A stretch of DNA of 15,989 nt, taken from contig PMOV01000203.1 of the NCBI GenBank assembly GCA_003161195.1, positions 315 to 16,303 of the forward strand. Reading direction: 5' to 3'. Shown one piece after another: positions 1 through 8,245 of the stretch (positions are counted from its first letter, which is position 1; each line of letters starts with the position of its first letter). The notes under the pieces are model-generated. The model ran no database searches. It saw only the letters and a program-made list of their open reading frames with translations, and was not told where the DNA came from. The position numbers were made by a program, and so were the translations under genes. The stretch is from Acidobacteriota bacterium. Lineage in GTDB: Bacteria; Acidobacteriota; Terriglobia; Acidiferrales; UBA7541.

Positions 1-405
1 GTGGGCATTTCACCGGACAAGAACAATTCCGTGGCGGGCATCGTAAATTTCATGCGCAACATCGGGAGTAGCGTGGGCACCTCGATGGTGACGACAATCA
101 TTGCGCGGCGTTCGCAATTTCACCAGTTCCGGCTGGTGGAGAATGCGCGGCCGGATAATCCCAATTTTCAGAACTCCATGAATGGCTTGAAGAACCTGTT
201 GCTCCGTTCGGGAGTGAGCGGGAGCGGGCCGGACGCGCAAGCCGGGGCCTTGGCGAGAATTTACACGGCAGTGCAGGCCCAGGCGGCGACCTTAGCGTAT
301 GTGGATACGTTTATGGTGCTGGCGGTAGCTGGAGGGGTAATGTTTCTTCTAGCCTTCGCGTTGCGGAAGAATGAGCCGGGCGGCGGGCACGTGGTCGCGG
401 AATGA
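1..405 (+). CDS. DHA2-family MFS drug exporter, C-terminal fragment
   Basis: This is the 3' end of a major facilitator superfamily transporter of the 14-TM DHA2 (EmrB/QacA-like) drug:H+ antiporter type, an inner-membrane exporter. The frame is open from base 1, so the GTG there is probably an internal Val and most of the gene lies upstream of the window. Visible hallmarks are the stretch around residues 9-36 (SVAGIVNFMRNIGSSVGTS followed by an Arg-Arg-ended helix), typical of the late helices of DHA2 transporters. A long polar loop with a conserved-looking Gln/Ala-rich helix follows (residues about 40-95), then a last membrane helix near residues 97-122 and a short basic, Gly-rich tail. Substrate cannot be judged from this part. 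The next gene starts 54 bases downstream on the same strand, so co-transcription is possible. Family assignment is firm; subfamily is an inference from sequence style. Confidence 0.85.
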   Translation: MGISPDKNNSVAGIVNFMRNIGSSVGTSMVTTIIARRSQFHQFRLVENARPDNPNFQNSMNGLKNLLLRSGVSGSGPDAQAGALARIYTAVQAQAATLAYVDTFMVLAVAGGVMFLLAFALRKNEPGGGHVVAE

Positions 406-459
406 CTGGGCTAAGCTTTACGAATGACGGCAATTCCATGGCGGTAGTTGGGGATAGCG

Positions 460-1083
460 ATGATCAAAATTCTGACGATTGAACGGGAATATGGGAGCGG
501 CGGCGGCGAAATCGCGCAACTGCTGGCGACGAAGCTCGGCTGGAAGCTGTGGGACGAATTGCTGACGGAGGAGATCGCGCGGCTGGCGGAATGTCCCAAA
601 GCGGTCGTGGAATGCCGGGAGGAGAAGAGGGACCCGCTGTACTATCGGCTGTTCAAATCCTTTCTGCGGGGCAGCTACGAAGGCAGCCTCAACGCGCACA
701 AGCTCAAGCTGGTGGATAGTGAATGCATTCTGGGGTTTACGCGACAGGTGGTGAACAGCGCGGCCGAAACCGGGAACGTGGTTATCGTGGGCAGAGGGTC
801 GCAGCAGTTTCTGAAGAATCGCGCAGACACGCTGCGGGTTTTTCTCTATGCTCCGCGCGGCGAAAAAGTGCGGCGCCTTATCGCCAGGGGAAAAACGGAG
901 CAGGAGGCGGAAGAGCGCGTGGATACCGTGGACCGCGAGCGCGTGGCTTTCGTGCAAAAGTATTTCCATGTGGACTGGCCGGACCATGACGTGTATCACG
1001 CGATGATTAACACGGCGATTGGGGATACGGCGGTGGCGCACGCCATTCTGGACCTAAAGAGCATGCTCGAAGCTGCGGCGTAG
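460..1083 (+). CDS. Cytidylate-kinase-like protein
   Basis: A 207-residue P-loop NTPase of the cytidylate-kinase-like family (the Cytidylate_kin2 group). Members of this group resemble CMP kinase but are mostly uncharacterised. The N-terminus reads MIKILTIEREYGSGGGEIA; the GSGGGE loop is the glycine-rich phosphate-binding segment typical of this group, followed by the helix QLLATKLGW. A central 'VVIVGRGSQQFL' strand-loop and an Arg-rich lid segment (VRRLIARGKTEQEAEERV..RE) fit a nucleotide kinase fold with a VDTVDRER helix. The ATG at 460 is preferred because GGGGA lies 5 bases upstream; an in-frame TTG at 448 would add only four residues. It sits behind the MFS exporter gene and ahead of a 170-base intergenic region. 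The phosphoryl acceptor is unknown; a role as the housekeeping CMP kinase is not claimed. Confidence 0.85.
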   Translation: MIKILTIEREYGSGGGEIAQLLATKLGWKLWDELLTEEIARLAECPKAVVECREEKRDPLYYRLFKSFLRGSYEGSLNAHKLKLVDSECILGFTRQVVNSAAETGNVVIVGRGSQQFLKNRADTLRVFLYAPRGEKVRRLIARGKTEQEAEERVDTVDRERVAFVQKYFHVDWPDHDVYHAMINTAIGDTAVAHAILDLKSMLEAAA

Positions 1084-1103
1084 CAGTTTCGTCACTACCG
1101 CTG

Positions 1104-1119
1104 ATGCAATTTTTTGCAT
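1104..1119. promoter_or_regulatory. Perfect palindrome upstream of the RND operon (candidate operator)
   Basis: ATGCAA-TTTT-TTGCAT forms a perfect 6-bp inverted repeat with a 4-base spacer, 135 bases before the adaptor start and 20 bases after the kinase stop. It lacks a T-run after a GC-rich stem, so it is a poor terminator. RND pumps are commonly controlled by repressors that bind such dyads, so an operator is plausible. No regulator gene is visible next to the operon and no clear -35/-10 pair was found here, so this remains tentative. Confidence 0.3.
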
Positions 1120-1253
1120 GTGGCCGGTGGCAGGGCACGATGTCGCCGGCATCTGCCCGCAAATCTTGGACAACAGATGTCACTTATTTCGCAACGCTGC
1201 ATCGAATCCACAGAGAAATAGCCCGACCCTTATTTGATTAGAGGTTTCTATCC

Positions 1254-2480
1254 TTGAACAATCCTGGACGCTTCACCCGTCTAATCGCTATTGCCATCCG
1301 CAACTGCGCGCCATTTGTGCTGATCCTCGGGGGCTGCAAGGCTGGAGGCGCACCGCCACCGCCGGGCCCAATGCCCGTTACGGTGGTCGAGGTGCAGCCG
1401 GCCGACGTGCCATTGACCAATGAATGGGTGGCCACGCTGGACGGGTACGTGAACGCACAGATTCAGCCCGAGGTGAGCGGCTATCTGATCAAGCAAGATT
1501 ATCGCGAGGGGGCGGAGGTCGCGAAGGGCCAAGTACTGTTCGAGATCGACCCGCGGCCATTTCAGGCAGCGCTGGACCAGGCGAAGGGCCAGCTCGAGCA
1601 AGCCAAGGGTCAAGTGCTGCAGGCGCAGGCACAGTTGGGGCTTGCCGAGATTAACGTGAAACGCGACACGCCGCTCGCGGAAGCGCATGCCGTGGCGCAG
1701 AGCCAGCTGGATAACGATACGCAAAGCAAAGCGCAGAATGAAGCTTCAGTGACCTCGGCGCGCGCTTCGGTAACGGCGGCGGAAGCGGCGGTGGAGAATG
1801 CCGAGATCAACCTCGGATTCACGAAAGTGCGCTCGCTGATTTCCGGCGTTGCAGGGCAGGCTACGATGCAGGTCGGCAACCTAGTGAACGCGCAGTCGGT
1901 GCTGACTTCCGTTTCGCAGCTAAATCCTATCAAGGCGTTCTTTTCCATCAGCGACGTGGAATACCTGCAACTTACAGCGCGGGCGCGCAAGGGCAAAGGA
2001 GACTTGCTGAAGGATGCCGCTACGATTCCGTTGACTTTGACGCTGGCTACCGGGGAGGACTTCCCGCACAAGGGTCACATCGAATACGTCGACCGGCAGA
2101 TCAACAGCCAAACGGGGGCTATCCGTATTGCGGCGGTGTTTCCGAACCCGAACGATGTGCTGCGTCCTGGGCAGTTTGGGCGAGTGAAGGGCGAGACCGA
2201 GGTACGACATGGCGCGTTGTTGATCCCGCAGGCGGCGGTTTCGGATTTTCAAGGCTTGCAGCAGGTGTATGTGGCGGGCGCGGACGGGAAGGCGCACGTC
2301 ACGACGGTGACGCTCGGCACCCAGGTGGGCACCAATTGGGTGGTTACCGGAGGCATCTCTCCCGGCGCTTTGATCATCGTCGACAACCTGCAAAAGCTGC
2401 ATGACGGCGCGCAGGTGGATGCCCATCGCGGCCAGACGGCGGCAACGACCCCTTCAGCGAACAGCGCGGCGGGAAAATAA
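1254..2480 (+). CDS. RND efflux periplasmic adaptor (membrane fusion lipoprotein)
   Basis: A 408-residue AcrA/MexA-type adaptor that links an RND pump to its outer-membrane channel. A TTG start at 1254 has GAGG nine bases upstream. The N-terminus is a basic, hydrophobic export signal ending in a lipobox-like LGGC with Cys28 as the likely lipid anchor. The biotinyl-lipoyl-like half-motif follows (QIQPEVSGYL, about residues 66-75, and the REGAEV..GQVLFEIDPRPF stretch). Next comes an alpha-helical hairpin rich in Ala, Gln and Lys (about residues 106-190), a second lipoyl half (INLGFTKVRSLISG) and the beta-barrel/membrane-proximal domains to the C-terminus. Length is normal for the family. The pump gene begins 3 bases after the stop, so the two are translationally close and surely one operon. 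Substrate range cannot be predicted from this subunit. Confidence 0.93.
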   Translation: MNNPGRFTRLIAIAIRNCAPFVLILGGCKAGGAPPPPGPMPVTVVEVQPADVPLTNEWVATLDGYVNAQIQPEVSGYLIKQDYREGAEVAKGQVLFEIDPRPFQAALDQAKGQLEQAKGQVLQAQAQLGLAEINVKRDTPLAEAHAVAQSQLDNDTQSKAQNEASVTSARASVTAAEAAVENAEINLGFTKVRSLISGVAGQATMQVGNLVNAQSVLTSVSQLNPIKAFFSISDVEYLQLTARARKGKGDLLKDAATIPLTLTLATGEDFPHKGHIEYVDRQINSQTGAIRIAAVFPNPNDVLRPGQFGRVKGETEVRHGALLIPQAAVSDFQGLQQVYVAGADGKAHVTTVTLGTQVGTNWVVTGGISPGALIIVDNLQKLHDGAQVDAHRGQTAATTPSANSAAGK

Positions 2481-2483
2481 GCG

Positions 2484-5400
2484 ATGTCAAACTTTTTCAT
2501 TCGCCGACCCATCGTCGCTATCGTCATCGCCATTCTGACCGTGATTGTGGGCGTGGTGGCGATGCTTTCGCTGCCGACCGCGCAGTTTCCCAATATCGTT
2601 CCGCCGGAAATTCTGGTGACCGCCACGTATCCCGGAGCGGACGCCAAGACGGTTACGCAAGCGGTGGCCACGCCTATCGAACAGCAGATGAACGGCGTGG
2701 ACAACATGATTTACATGGACTCGGTCAGCGCCAACAACGGCGTGGTACAGCTGTTCGTCGATTTCGACGTAAAGACCAATGCGGACATCGATCAGGTGTT
2801 GGCGCAGTTGCGCGTGGACCAGGCGCAGTCCCAGTTGCCGGCGCAGGTGACCATCGCCGGACTTACCGTGCAAAAGTCACTCACCTCACCGCTGATGCTC
2901 ATAGCGATCAATTCTCCAGGCGGCAAGTTGGGGCAGGACTTTCTGACCAACTACGCGGTGATTAACCTGCAGGACCAGATTGCCCGCGTTCAGGGTGTAT
3001 CCCGCGTTCAGGTCTTTGGCGGAATTTACGCCCTGCGGGTATGGGTAGATCCGAACAAGATGGCCAAGCTAGGCGTCACTGCGCCGGAAGTTATCGCTGC
3101 GATTCAGACACAGAACAATGTGAATCCTGCGGGCCAAATCGGTGGCGAACCAATCCCCCAGGGACAGCAATTCACCTACACGGTGCGCACGCAGGGGCGC
3201 CTGGTCACGCCCGAAGAATTTGCCAATATCGTTATTCGGGCCAACGCCGATGGCTCGGTTCTGCACTTGAGCGACATCGCACGCGTAGAACTAGGGGATC
3301 AAGCGTATGGACTTTCCGGACGCTACAATCAGCAGCCGTCTGGGGTGATGGCTATTTATCAATTGCCGGGGTCCAACGCGGTGCAGACGGCCGTTTTGGT
3401 TACCGCGAAGATCAAGGAACTCTCTGCGAGCTTTCCCTCCGGTATAACCTATGACATCCCCCTCGACACCACCAAGGCCGTCACCGCAGGCATTCGCGAA
3501 ATCGTGCTGACGCTCATCGAAGCCCTCGGGCTGGTGGTCATCGTGGTGTTCATTTTCTTGCAGGGCTGGCGCGCCACGCTGATTCCTTTGCTGGCCGTGC
3601 CGGTGTCGCTCATTGGAACGTTCGTGGTTTTCCCCGTGCTGGGCTTCTCGATTAACACCCTCTCCCTGTTCGGTCTGGTGTTGGCGATCGGATTGGTGGT
3701 GGACGACGCCATCATCGTGGTGGAAGCCGTGGAGCACCACATCGAGGAGGGCATGGATCCGAAGGCGGCCACGATTAAGGCGATGGAAGAGGTGGGCGGG
3801 CCCGTGGTGGCCATTGCGCTGATCCTCGCCGCGGTGTTCATCCCCACGGCATTCATCCCCGGGATTACCGGCCGCATGTATCAGCAGTTCGCATTGACGA
3901 TTGCGATCTCGGTGTTGATCTCGGCGTTTAATGCGCTGACGCTATCACCGGCGCTGGCTTCGCTGCTGTTGAAGCCGAAGGATGCGGAGCAGAAGAAAGG
4001 ATTGTTGGGCAGGTTCTACGCCAAGTTTAATAAATTTTTCGGGCGCACCACGGACGGGTTCGTGCACACCTCGGATGTGCTGATTCACAAGTCCGTGTTT
4101 GCCATGATGGGACTCGTGCTCGTGGCGGTGCTCGCGGTCTTGCTCGGTCGCAGCCTTCCGGGGGGATTCATTCCTACCGAGGATCAAGGGTACATGTTCT
4201 TGGCACTGCAGTTGCCGGATGGCGCGTCAGCGCAGCGTACCGACGCGGCGCAGCAGAAGATTACCGCGGCGCTCTTGAAGACCCCGGGAATTAAAGGGGT
4301 TATCGCGGTCACCAACTTCTCGCTGCTCACCCAGGTACAGAGCACCAACGCGGGGTTTTTCTTCGTGGCATTGAAGCCCTGGGAAGAGCGTAAAAGCAAA
4401 CAAGAGCAACTGGAATATATTCAAGGCAATCTACAAAAGCAACTTTCCGCTGATCCAGATGGTATCGCGTTTGCCTTTCCGCCACCGTCCATTCCGGGCA
4501 TCGGCACGTCGGGCGGCGTGACGATGGTCTTGGAGGACCGTTCCGGCGCGGATGATCCTACTACGTTGACCAAGAACGTCTTTGCATTCCTTGGCGCGCT
4601 GAAAGGTCGACCGGAGATTGCGGCGGCGATTCCATCCTACCAGCCGGGAGTTCCGCAGCTCTACGCCGACGTGGATCAGGAAAAGGCGTTGCAGCAGCAG
4701 GTGAGCCTTTCGGACATTTACACCACGATGCAAACGTTTATGGGCGGCTACCTGGTGAACTACTTTAATCGCTTCGGCCGCCAGTGGCAGACGTACGTGG
4801 AAGCGGAAGGCACGTCGCGCACGAGCATCGCCAACATCAATCAATTCTACGTGCGCAGCGCGAACGGCGGACAGGTCCCCTTGGGTTCCTTGGTGCATGT
4901 GAAACAAATCGCCGGCCCCGAGTTCATTTACCGCTTCAATGAATACAACGCCGCGCAGCTGAACATCACTGGAGCGCCGGGATACAGTTCCGGACAGATC
5001 CGGGCGGCGCTCGAAGAGGTGTTCAAGAAAACCATGCCGCCGGGAGCGGGCTTCGACTACTCGGGCATGTCCTTTCAAGAGCAGCTGGCGGAACAGGGCG
5101 TACCGTCGTGGGCCGTGTTCGGGCTGTCGTTGCTCTTCGTGTTCCTGATCCTCGCTGCGCTGTATGAAAGCTGGACGTTGCCGTTCAGCGTGCTGCTGAG
5201 CACGCCCGTCGCAATCCTCGGCGGCTATCTTGCGCTCAAAGTGCGACTGCTGGAGAACGACATTTTCGCCACCGTCGGGCTGATTATGTTGATTGGTTTA
5301 TCGGCGAAGAACGCTATTCTAATCGTGGAGTTTGCCAAAGCGAACTTTGAACGCGGGCAGAGCATTTGCGAAGCGGCGTTGGGCGCTGCCCGGCTGCGCT

Positions 5401-5699
5401 TCCGGCCCATCGTGATGACCGCGCTGGCGTTTATTTTCGGATGTTTGCCACTGTGGATTGCCACCGGCGCAGGTGCTGCGTCGCGGCGAATTCTTGGCAC
5501 CGTGGTGATTGGCGGAATGTCTCTCTCCACCGTCCTGGGGCTCTTTTTTATTCCCGTGACGTTCTCGGTTGTGGAATTCCTCTCGCACCGTTTTGCGCAG
5601 GGGAAGAAGCGCGCCACGCTGGACATGAAGGATTTGTGCAAACCTACCGGCGGCGGCCATCGCGAAACCGAGGCTCCGGCCATGGGAGGCGCGTCGTGA
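2484..5699 (+). CDS. RND multidrug efflux pump, inner-membrane subunit (HAE1 family)
   Basis: A 1071-residue AcrB/MexB-type proton-driven exporter. It opens with MSNFFIRRPIVAIVIAI, the usual cytoplasmic helix leading into TM1. A large periplasmic porter domain follows (about 35-335), then TM2-6 (about 336-500) and TM7, a second periplasmic domain, and TM8-12 (about 870-1040). The proton-relay pair Asp407-Asp408 lies in GLVVDDAIIVVEAV, at exactly the AcrB numbering, and the partner lysine is Lys942 in GLSAKNAILIVEFAK; an Arg-rich RLRFRPIVMTALAF segment follows. All key residues are therefore intact and the pump should be active. The C-terminus carries a hydrophilic tail of about 30 residues. 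Its last bases overlap the channel gene start (GTGA). The family is certain; the gene name and substrates are not assigned, although the sequence style fits hydrophobic/amphiphilic drug exporters (HAE1). Confidence 0.96.
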   Translation: MSNFFIRRPIVAIVIAILTVIVGVVAMLSLPTAQFPNIVPPEILVTATYPGADAKTVTQAVATPIEQQMNGVDNMIYMDSVSANNGVVQLFVDFDVKTNADIDQVLAQLRVDQAQSQLPAQVTIAGLTVQKSLTSPLMLIAINSPGGKLGQDFLTNYAVINLQDQIARVQGVSRVQVFGGIYALRVWVDPNKMAKLGVTAPEVIAAIQTQNNVNPAGQIGGEPIPQGQQFTYTVRTQGRLVTPEEFANIVIRANADGSVLHLSDIARVELGDQAYGLSGRYNQQPSGVMAIYQLPGSNAVQTAVLVTAKIKELSASFPSGITYDIPLDTTKAVTAGIREIVLTLIEALGLVVIVVFIFLQGWRATLIPLLAVPVSLIGTFVVFPVLGFSINTLSLFGLVLAIGLVVDDAIIVVEAVEHHIEEGMDPKAATIKAMEEVGGPVVAIALILAAVFIPTAFIPGITGRMYQQFALTIAISVLISAFNALTLSPALASLLLKPKDAEQKKGLLGRFYAKFNKFFGRTTDGFVHTSDVLIHKSVFAMMGLVLVAVLAVLLGRSLPGGFIPTEDQGYMFLALQLPDGASAQRTDAAQQKITAALLKTPGIKGVIAVTNFSLLTQVQSTNAGFFFVALKPWEERKSKQEQLEYIQGNLQKQLSADPDGIAFAFPPPSIPGIGTSGGVTMVLEDRSGADDPTTLTKNVFAFLGALKGRPEIAAAIPSYQPGVPQLYADVDQEKALQQQVSLSDIYTTMQTFMGGYLVNYFNRFGRQWQTYVEAEGTSRTSIANINQFYVRSANGGQVPLGSLVHVKQIAGPEFIYRFNEYNAAQLNITGAPGYSSGQIRAALEEVFKKTMPPGAGFDYSGMSFQEQLAEQGVPSWAVFGLSLLFVFLILAALYESWTLPFSVLLSTPVAILGGYLALKVRLLENDIFATVGLIMLIGLSAKNAILIVEFAKANFERGQSICEAALGAARLRFRPIVMTALAFIFGCLPLWIATGAGAASRRILGTVVIGGMSLSTVLGLFFIPVTFSVVEFLSHRFAQGKKRATLDMKDLCKPTGGGHRETEAPAMGGAS
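5684..5689 (+). promoter_or_regulatory. Ribosome binding site fixing the GTG start of the channel gene
   Basis: GGGAGG ends 6 bases before the GTG at 5696. It lies inside the 3' end of the pump gene and decides the channel start. The reading frame stays open a further 110 codons upstream, but that part is only the pump gene read out of frame. Confidence 0.75.
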
Positions 5700-7201
5700 G
5701 TCGCCTCTCGAGAAATTTGCGCACGCACGTCAGACGGGCTGCTTGGAAAACTGTTGTGTTTGCCGGCTGGGCAGGCACCCTCGTCGGATGCTCGGTCGGT
5801 CCGAACTACAAGCGGCCGGCAGTCAGCACACCGGCAAGTTACCGCGGCGGCCTTTCGCCGGACATTGCTGCAACCTCCGAGGCAACCGGCATCACTCCGC
5901 TGGGAGCCGAGAAGTACCCGGGTGTCTTCACTGACCCGGTTCTGCAATCGCTGATCGCGGAAGCCTTGAAAAACAACTTCGACGTGCGCATTGCGGCGGA
6001 CCGCGTGCTTGAAGAACAGGCGCAATTGGGCATCACGCGCGCGGCGCAGTATCCCAGCGTTACCGCAGGCGGCAGCTATGACGCGGTATCCCTTCCGGGT
6101 GGACTTCTGAATGGCGTTGGAAATAATGGGAGTTCTAACTCCAATAGCAACAACAACGCCCACACCAATATTTACAGCGGTGGGTTCAGCGCTTCAGCCG
6201 CTTGGAATCTAGATTTCTGGGGTTTGTATCGCCGCCAGACAGAAGCTGCACGAGCGGAACTGTTGGCCAGCGAGTGGGCCAAGCAGACCACCTATTCGAC
6301 GGTGGTGGCGACGGTGGCCACGGATTACTACCAGCTGCGCACGCTGGATTCTCAGCTGGCCATCACGCAAGCCACTCTGGAGGCGCGCAAACAGTCGCTC
6401 GACCTGACACATAAACTTGAGCAAGGCGGCGCCACTTCGCTCGCCGACGTGCGACAGGCCGAAGAGCTGTACTACACGGCACAGGCGGAAATCCCGGACT
6501 TACAGCGCCAAATCGAGCAGCTTGAGAATAATCTCTCGCTGTTGCTGGGGCGCAATCCCGGATCGATCATCCGTAACGCCTCCACCCCCGCAGATTCCAT
6601 CGCCACAGCCCCCCATCCGACGGATGTGCCAGTAGGATTGCCGTCGGAACTGCTGGAGCGTCGCCCGGACATTCGTCGCGCCGAAGAACTGCTCGTGCAA
6701 GCCAACGCCAATATCGGCGTAGCCAAAGCGCAGTTCTTTCCGCAACTTTCTCTATCGGCCACGGCCGGAACGGCGAGTTCGCAGTTGAAGGGCCTGGTCG
6801 ATTCCAAGAATTTCTATTACTACGCGATCGGAACGGCCACGCAGACGGTTTTCGACGCCGGCAAACTGCGCAACAATTATCGCCTCTCGAAAGCCAAGCA
6901 AGACGAACTGCTGGTGACCTACCAGCAGACGATCGCGGGTGCGTTTCGGGATGTTTCCAACGCCCTGATCGCTTACAACAAGACGCGCGAATACCGCGAG
7001 CAGCAGGAAAAACAGACGGCCGCCTCCGCCGACGCCGTGCGCCTGGCGCGCCTCCGTTACAACGGCGGCTCGACCAGCTACCTCGAAGTGCTGACCACCG
7101 ACGCGACGCTATATAGCTCGCAACTTACGCTGGAAAGCGTCCGTCAGCAGGAAGCGCTGGCGCTCGTGCAGCTCTACAACGCACTCGGCGGAGGTTGGTA
7201 G
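5696..7201 (+). CDS. Outer-membrane efflux channel lipoprotein (NodT/OprM-like)
   Basis: A 501-residue TolC-like outer-membrane factor that completes the tripartite pump. The GTG start overlaps the pump stop (GTGA) and has a strong Shine-Dalgarno. A twin-Arg-containing basic N-terminus and hydrophobic stretch end in the lipobox LVGC, with Cys32 as the lipidated residue, followed by the SVGPNYKRP motif that is a signature of the NodT subfamily. Two OEP repeats follow. The first runs from about 80 to 270 and carries a Asn/Ser-rich low-complexity insertion (about residues 141-158) in an outer loop. The second, to the C-terminus, contains the ELLERRPDIRRAEELL motif typical of this subfamily and a Gly-Gly-Ser-Thr-Ser-Tyr-Leu-Glu-Val-Leu segment. 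It forms an outer-membrane barrel plus periplasmic tunnel. It is the last gene of the operon; no terminator is clear in the next 240 bases. Confidence 0.93.
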   Translation: MSRLSRNLRTHVRRAAWKTVVFAGWAGTLVGCSVGPNYKRPAVSTPASYRGGLSPDIAATSEATGITPLGAEKYPGVFTDPVLQSLIAEALKNNFDVRIAADRVLEEQAQLGITRAAQYPSVTAGGSYDAVSLPGGLLNGVGNNGSSNSNSNNNAHTNIYSGGFSASAAWNLDFWGLYRRQTEAARAELLASEWAKQTTYSTVVATVATDYYQLRTLDSQLAITQATLEARKQSLDLTHKLEQGGATSLADVRQAEELYYTAQAEIPDLQRQIEQLENNLSLLLGRNPGSIIRNASTPADSIATAPHPTDVPVGLPSELLERRPDIRRAEELLVQANANIGVAKAQFFPQLSLSATAGTASSQLKGLVDSKNFYYYAIGTATQTVFDAGKLRNNYRLSKAKQDELLVTYQQTIAGAFRDVSNALIAYNKTREYREQQEKQTAASADAVRLARLRYNGGSTSYLEVLTTDATLYSSQLTLESVRQQEALALVQLYNALGGGW

Positions 7202-7310
7202 TCGTCACAGGACCTGCTGGGTTTCCGCCACGCGGCGCGTAATTCATTGGGGTTCGCCAACCTATAGCAAAGTTTTCCACCGTTCGTTCTCGCGCTGGGC
7301 CACTTTTCCC

Positions 7311-7340
7311 TTGCCAACGAATAGTCCGCGAACGTACAGT
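7311..7340 (+). promoter_or_regulatory. Possible sigma-70 promoter ahead of parA
   Basis: TTGCCA and TACAGT, 18 bases apart, lie about 105 bases upstream of the parA start in the 243-base gap after the efflux operon. The match to consensus is moderate and this is offered only as the best candidate in the gap. Confidence 0.25.
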
Positions 7341-7444
7341 GTCCTAGTAATTGGGGGATTTCGTCTGGCAGCACCTACCTATATACATGCGATTGCCAGG
7401 CCGCTCCGGCGCCATGCCGTGCTAGCGGGCGGAGGCCGAGCCTC

Positions 7445-8245
7445 ATGACTGCCGTCATCACCGTGGCCAATCAAAAAGGCGGGGTGGGGAAGACCACCAC
7501 GGCGATTAATTTGTCTGCCGCCCTCGCCAACCGCGGCAAGAAGACGCTGCTCATCGATCTCGACCCGCAGGCCAACTCCACCATCGCTTTTTTTAATTCC
7601 GGCGAAATCGCGACGTCCATGTTTGACGTGTTGAGCGACGCGCGCGCCACAATGGAGAGCGTCGTCAAATCCACCAAAGACCCGCTCCTGTTTCTGGGGC
7701 CTGGCCGCCTCGCCTTGGCCAAACTCGAGCAAGTACTGGCCGGACAGTTCGACGCGCCGTATCGCCTGAAGGACGCGTTGGCGCCCATCCTGAAAACTTT
7801 TGACTACATCGTGCTGGATACGCCCCCGTCCCTGGGCATCCTTACGGTCAACGCGCTGGTCAGTTCCACCCACCTGCTGGTGCCCATCCAGGCGGCGTAC
7901 TTTGCCATCGAAGGCACCGACGACCTTCTGGAAACCTACGAGCGCATTCGCGCGCGTCCCAATCCGGGGCTGAAAGTCCTCGGCGTGGTGATCACGTTAT
8001 TCGACAAGCGCACCAACATTTCGCGTGATACGCACGGGCAAATCCGCTCCGTATTCGGTGAAGTGCTTTTCAAAACCAAAATCAGCAAAAATGTGCGCCT
8101 CGAAGAGAGCCCGGCTTACAAAGAAACGATTTTAACGTTTGCGCCCAAATCACCCGGCGCCATCGAATACAAGAAGCTGGCCTTGGAGGTTATCCAACGT
8201 GTCGAAGAGAATGGGCTTGCCCGTCACGCTGAAGATGCGGCATGA
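7445..8245 (+). CDS. parA: ParA-family chromosome partitioning ATPase
   Basis: A 266-residue Soj/ParA ATPase that binds DNA non-specifically and drives segregation of ParB-parS complexes on the nucleoid. The deviant Walker A box is KGGVGKTT at residues 11-18 (signature Lys11, catalytic Lys16). LLIDLDPQAN is the Walker A' strand and YIVLDTPPSLG the Walker B region. There is no N-terminal HTH extension, which is the form found in chromosomal and type Ib systems. The ATG start has GGAGG about nine bases upstream. The parB gene follows with overlapping ends, the standard parAB arrangement. Length and motifs are all normal. Chromosomal rather than plasmid origin is inferred from the neighbouring metabolic genes. 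Confidence 0.94.
   Translation: MTAVITVANQKGGVGKTTTAINLSAALANRGKKTLLIDLDPQANSTIAFFNSGEIATSMFDVLSDARATMESVVKSTKDPLLFLGPGRLALAKLEQVLAGQFDAPYRLKDALAPILKTFDYIVLDTPPSLGILTVNALVSSTHLLVPIQAAYFAIEGTDDLLETYERIRARPNPGLKVLGVVITLFDKRTNISRDTHGQIRSVFGEVLFKTKISKNVRLEESPAYKETILTFAPKSPGAIEYKKLALEVIQRVEENGLARHAEDAA

Noticed and set aside
5366..5695. N-terminal extension of the outer-membrane channel frame by 110 residues
   Set aside because: It is the pump gene read in another frame. The signal peptide, lipobox and a strong ribosome binding site all point to GTG 5696.
8139..8198. Longer ParB start inside parA
   Set aside because: The extra 20 residues (Pro/Trp/Arg-rich) are out-of-frame parA. GTG 8199 with GGAGG and a (M)SKR N-terminus is better.
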